Positions 12,350 through 15,025 of a DNA stretch of 15,025 nucleotides are shown here, piece after piece. This stretch comes from JACDBD01 sp050743385 (GTDB lineage: Bacteria > Actinomycetota > Acidimicrobiia > IMCC26256 > JACDBD01): positions 1 to 15,025 of the forward strand of contig JBOGFJ010000208.1 of assembly GCA_050743385.1 (NCBI GenBank). The letters run 5' to 3'. The stretch's first letter is position 1. Each line of letters opens with the position of its first letter. The notes under the pieces are model-generated. The model made no database searches. It was given only the letters and a program-made list of their open reading frames with translations, and was not told where the DNA came from. The position numbers were made by a program, and so were the translations under genes.

Positions 12350-13963
12350 TTACAGCGGCACGTTGCCGTGTTTGCGCTGCGGAAGCTTCTCCTTCTTCGT
12401 GCGAAGCATCGCCAGCGAGCGCACCAGCACCCGGCGGGTCTCGCGGGGGTCGATCACGTCGTCGACGTAGCCCCGCTCGGCCGCGGCGTACGGGTTGGCG
12501 AAGCGCTCCGTGTACTCCTCGATGAGCTCGGCGCGGCGGCTGTCGGCGTCGGCCGCGGCCTCGATCTCCTTGCGGAAGATGATGTTGACCGCGCCTTGCG
12601 GACCCATCACCGCGATCTCCGCCGACGGCCACGCGAACGCAAGGTCGGCCCCGATCGACTTCGAGTTCATGACCACGTAGGCACCGCCGTAGCCCTTGCG
12701 GGTGATGATCTGAAGCCGGGGCACCGTCGCCTCGCAGTAGGCGTAGAGGAGCTTGGCGCCGTGGCGGATGATGCCGCCGTATTCCTGGTCGGTGCCGGGC
12801 AGGAAGCCAGGCACGTCGACGAAGGTCACCAGCGGCACGTTGAATGCGTCACAGGTGCGCACGAAACGGGCCGCTTTCTCCGATGCGTCGATGTCGAGCG
12901 TGCCCGCCAGCACCTGGGGCTGGTTGCCGACGATGCCGACTACGTGGCCGTCGACGCGGGCGAAACCGCAGACGATGTTCATGGCCCAGTACTGGTTCAC
13001 TTCGAAGAAGTCGCCCTCGTCGACGATCTCGGCGATGACCCGCTTCATGTCGTAGGGCTTGTTGGGCGCGTCGGGGATGAGGTCGACGATCGACTCGCAC
13101 CGGCGCTCGGGATCGTCGTCGGGGTCGAAGTAGGGCGGGTCTTCGAGGTTGTTCGCCGGCAGGAAGGAAAGGAGGTAGCGCACCTGCTCGAGGCAGCTGG
13201 CCTCGTCGTCGGCCACGAAGGTGGCGACACCCGACTTCGATGCGTGCGTCATCGCACCGCCGAGCTCCTCCTGGGTGACGTCTTCGCCGGTGACCGTCTT
13301 CACGACGTCGGGCCCGGTGATGAACATGTTGGAGATGCCCTTCACCATGAAGACGAAATCGGTCATCGCGGGCGAGTAGACGGCACCGCCGGCGCAGGGA
13401 CCGAGGATCACGCTGATCTGCGGCACCACGCCCGACGCCTTGACGTTGCGGTGGAAGATGCCGCCGTAGGAGGCGAGCGACACCACGCCCTCCTGGATAC
13501 GGGCGCCGCCGCCGTCGTTGAGGCCCACCACCGGGGCACCTACCGACTCGGCGAGGTCCATCACCTTGTGGATCTTCTCGGCATACACCTCGCCGAGCGC
13601 GCCGCCGAAGAGCGTGAAGTCCTGCGCGAACACGAAGATCTTGCGGCCGTCGATCGTTCCCCACCCTGTGACGACACCGTCGGTGAGGGGACGGGCGTTC
13701 TCGATCCCGAAGCCATGGGCCCGGTGACGGGCGAGCATGTCGAGCTCGACGAAGGTGCCCGGGTCGAGCAGCAGCTCGAGGCGCTCCCTCACGGTGAGCT
13801 TGCCCCGCTGGTGCTGGCGCTCGATCGCGGCGGGCGCGCCGGCGTGCAACGCCTCCTCGCGCAGCTCCATCAGCCGGTCGAGGCGCTCTTCGATCGGGTG
13901 GGGGACGGGCGCGACCGGCGCGCCGGCTCCCTCGCCCTGGATCTCCGGATCTTCGACGGCCAT
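12350..13963 (-). CDS. pccB: Acyl-CoA carboxylase carboxyltransferase (beta) subunit, propionyl-CoA carboxylase type
   Basis: Transfers the carboxyl group from carboxybiotin to an acyl-CoA, probably propionyl- or acetyl-CoA. The 537 residues show both crotonase-fold halves: DGVVTGWGTIDGRKIFVFAQDFTLFGG, NDGGGARIQEG (149-159), GPCAGGAVYSPAMTDF (188-203), TGEDVTQEELGG, then GFLPGTDQEYGGIIRHGAKLLYAY (386-409), TRKGYGGAYVVMNSKSIGAD (421-440) and WPSAEIAVMGPQGAVNI, ending KHGNVPL as actinobacterial homologues do. In propionyl-CoA carboxylases the motif reads GGAYDVM; here Val430 replaces that aspartate, the residue I recall as controlling acyl preference (Asp422 of Streptomyces PccB). ATG 13963 is preferred over 14026 because TAGCCT lies 7 nt upstream and the added residues look non-conserved. 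It leads the pccB-epsilon-phosphoesterase operon. Confidence 0.94.
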   Translation of the reverse strand: MAVEDPEIQGEGAGAPVAPVPHPIEERLDRLMELREEALHAGAPAAIERQHQRGKLTVRERLELLLDPGTFVELDMLARHRAHGFGIENARPLTDGVVTGWGTIDGRKIFVFAQDFTLFGGALGEVYAEKIHKVMDLAESVGAPVVGLNDGGGARIQEGVVSLASYGGIFHRNVKASGVVPQISVILGPCAGGAVYSPAMTDFVFMVKGISNMFITGPDVVKTVTGEDVTQEELGGAMTHASKSGVATFVADDEASCLEQVRYLLSFLPANNLEDPPYFDPDDDPERRCESIVDLIPDAPNKPYDMKRVIAEIVDEGDFFEVNQYWAMNIVCGFARVDGHVVGIVGNQPQVLAGTLDIDASEKAARFVRTCDAFNVPLVTFVDVPGFLPGTDQEYGGIIRHGAKLLYAYCEATVPRLQIITRKGYGGAYVVMNSKSIGADLAFAWPSAEIAVMGPQGAVNIIFRKEIEAAADADSRRAELIEEYTERFANPYAAAERGYVDDVIDPRETRRVLVRSLAMLRTKKEKLPQRKHGNVPL

Positions 13964-13970
13964 TGCAGCG

Positions 13971-13976
13971 AGGCTA
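13971..13976 (-). promoter_or_regulatory. Putative -10 box for leaderless pccB operon
   Basis: TAGCCT fits TANNNT and ends 7 nt before ATG 13963; there is no SD. The gap to the upstream membrane-protein gene is 75 bp (13964-14038), enough for an independent promoter. Confidence 0.48.
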
Positions 13977-14038
13977 CTGCGCGCCGCGGTCAGCACTCTC
14001 CGTCCGCCCAGCAAGCCGCCGGCCACGGGCTCGGGCGG

Positions 14039-14530
14039 CTACCCCCGTTGGAGGGACAGGTAGCCGCCGATGATCGCGAGGATCGCGCCGACCAGAGCCA
14101 CGAACACGCCAAAGCCGACGAAGTCGGTGAGAGAGACGTCGACGCCGGCAATCTCGTTGAAGTCGTTGACTGCCCGGTTCACCTGGTACGTGAAGAACAG
14201 GACGACGAGGAGCGCGAGCAGCCCGCCGATCAGCGAGACGATCCCGAGACCGCGCGTGACCGCACCCACGATCACGAGGATCCCGACGGCAACGACGAGG
14301 ATCCCGAGGCTGAGGCCCGCCCGGGACGCTCTGTGGTCGATGAGGAACCACGCGGGCCCGCTGTACGCGCTCTCGGTCGGGTTGCCGTCCACGCCGGAGA
14401 TCCAGACGAGCCAACTCGAGAGCGCGATGGTGATGCCACCGATGGCGGCGATGACCGCGCCGGCATCGATCGCGGGCGCCGGACCCGCGTCCAACGACGC
14501 GTGGCGGGCGGGCGGGGTGGGTTCGGTCAC
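14039..14530 (-). CDS. Four-helix membrane protein, downstream tandem paralogue
   Basis: A protein of 163 residues that I cannot assign to a named family. It has a P/A-rich N-terminus (MTEPTPPARHASLDAG) and four hydrophobic segments: about 22-45 (AGAVIAAIGGITIALSSWLVWI), 70-90 (AGLSLGILVVAVGILVIVGAV), 94-116 (LGIVSLIGGLLALLVVLFFTYQV) and 136-160 (FVGFGVFVALVGAILAIIGGYLSL). A loop after helix 1 contains ESAYSGPAWFL. The GTG start lies 9 nt after the stop of the upstream gene, which encodes a recognisable paralogue with the same helix pattern and loop motif, so they form a tandem pair and are probably co-transcribed. No catalytic or transport motif is evident. Confidence 0.78.
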   Translation of the reverse strand: MTEPTPPARHASLDAGPAPAIDAGAVIAAIGGITIALSSWLVWISGVDGNPTESAYSGPAWFLIDHRASRAGLSLGILVVAVGILVIVGAVTRGLGIVSLIGGLLALLVVLFFTYQVNRAVNDFNEIAGVDVSLTDFVGFGVFVALVGAILAIIGGYLSLQRG

Positions 14531-14539
14531 GCGGCAGCT

Positions 14540-15025
14540 TCAGCGCTTCTGGGCAAGGGCCAGAGCGCCGCCCACCGCCGCGACGATGCCGCCGAAGATG
14601 GTGAGGATCGGCGCGTAGCCAGCGAGGTCGAAGACCCCGACGTCGACCTCGTCGGCAAGCAGCCGTACCTGGTAGAGGAAGACGGCGCCGACGAGCACGG
14701 CGAGAACCCCACCGACAACGGCGAGCCAGCGCACCTGCGTGACCAGGGCACCGACGACGCACGCCGCGACGAGCACGAGGATCAGGACGCCGAGGTTCAC
14801 GCCGGAGTCGGGGATGTCGACGGTGTTGTCCTTCAGGAACGCAGCCGGGAACTTGTAGGCACTCGCGGTGAAACCGCCTTCGACGTCGGCCCAGTTCAAC
14901 CAGCCCGAGATGAGCACGAGGGCCGCGCCGACCAGGGTGACAATCTGCCCGGGGCCGAGCGCGATCCCGGCGCGCGTCGGGGCGGTGGCCTCGCCCGCCG
15001 ACGGTGCCGCCCACGCGCCCGACGG
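14540..15025 (-). CDS. Four-helix membrane protein, upstream tandem paralogue (partial, N-terminus outside window)
   Basis: The frame is open to the right edge, so the start is not visible; 161 residues are seen. Internal GTG 14917 is unlikely to be the real start because it would cut the first helix (QIVTLVGAALVLISGWLNW) in half. Upstream of it is a P/A-rich stretch (WAAPSAGEATAPTRAG), like the N-terminus of the next gene. Three further hydrophobic segments follow: GVLILVLVAACVVGALV, WLAVVGGVLAVLVGAVFLYQV and APILTIFGGIVAAVGGALALAQKR. The loop after helix 1 reads TASAYKFPAAFL, matching ESAYSGPAWFL in its neighbour, and both have F.YQV at the end of helix 3. Function unknown. Confidence 0.78.
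   Translation of the reverse strand, partial: PSGAWAAPSAGEATAPTRAGIALGPGQIVTLVGAALVLISGWLNWADVEGGFTASAYKFPAAFLKDNTVDIPDSGVNLGVLILVLVAACVVGALVTQVRWLAVVGGVLAVLVGAVFLYQVRLLADEVDVGVFDLAGYAPILTIFGGIVAAVGGALALAQKR

Noticed and set aside
14540..14917. Complete 125-residue gene starting at GTG 14917
   Set aside because: The start would split the first membrane helix; the frame continues open to the window edge and matches the N-terminal layout of the neighbouring paralogue.

Overview
The window is very GC-rich, almost entirely coding, and looks like an actinobacterial chromosome. The acyl-CoA carboxylase carboxyltransferase followed by a small epsilon subunit is an actinobacterial arrangement. Several genes appear to start leaderless: a TANNNT -10 box lies 7-8 nt before an ATG or GTG with no Shine-Dalgarno (SD). 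A deep-branching group such as Acidimicrobiia is my guess, not shown by the sequence. There are no insertion sequences, integrases, CRISPR arrays, tRNA or rRNA genes that I can see.

Layout. 1-928 (-): aspartate kinase, C-terminus beyond the left edge, with a likely internal start for a beta subunit. 998-1729 (+): membrane-anchored cyclophilin. 1742-2440 (-): peptidase S51/cyanophycinase-like protein whose usual nucleophilic serine is replaced by glycine. 2556-5426 (+): 3-hydroxybutyryl-CoA dehydrogenase and a B12-dependent ethylmalonyl-CoA mutase, 12 bp apart. 5469-5999 (-): small SGNH-hydrolase lipoprotein. 6070-7809 (-): long-chain acyl-CoA synthetase. 7810-8050: 241 bp without a gene, holding DnaA-box-like sites and a long inverted repeat. 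8051-9190 (-): family III (CaiB/BaiF) CoA-transferase. 9244-10923 (+): SulP/SLC26 anion transporter with STAS domain. 10973-13963 (-): carboxyltransferase beta subunit, epsilon subunit and a metallophosphoesterase, each 3 bp apart. 14039-15025 (-): two tandem paralogous four-helix membrane proteins, the upstream one cut by the right edge.

The metabolic theme is acyl-CoA chemistry. Hbd and Ecm catalyse two steps of the ethylmalonyl-CoA route of acetyl-CoA assimilation, and an acyl-CoA carboxylase would handle the propionyl-CoA that route releases. The acyl-CoA ligase and CoA-transferase feed or exchange CoA thioesters. Crotonyl-CoA carboxylase/reductase and the later enzymes are not in the window, so the complete pathway is inferred.

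The most unusual non-coding features are these. A 21-bp sequence occurs twice, spanning the stop codons of two unrelated genes (ecm and sulP). All three convergent gene junctions carry a hairpin with a stop codon in its loop. The 7810-8050 region combines a perfect DnaA box with a 13-bp inverted repeat and has no obvious explanation. The clearest protein-level anomaly is the Ser-to-Gly change in the S51-like protein.
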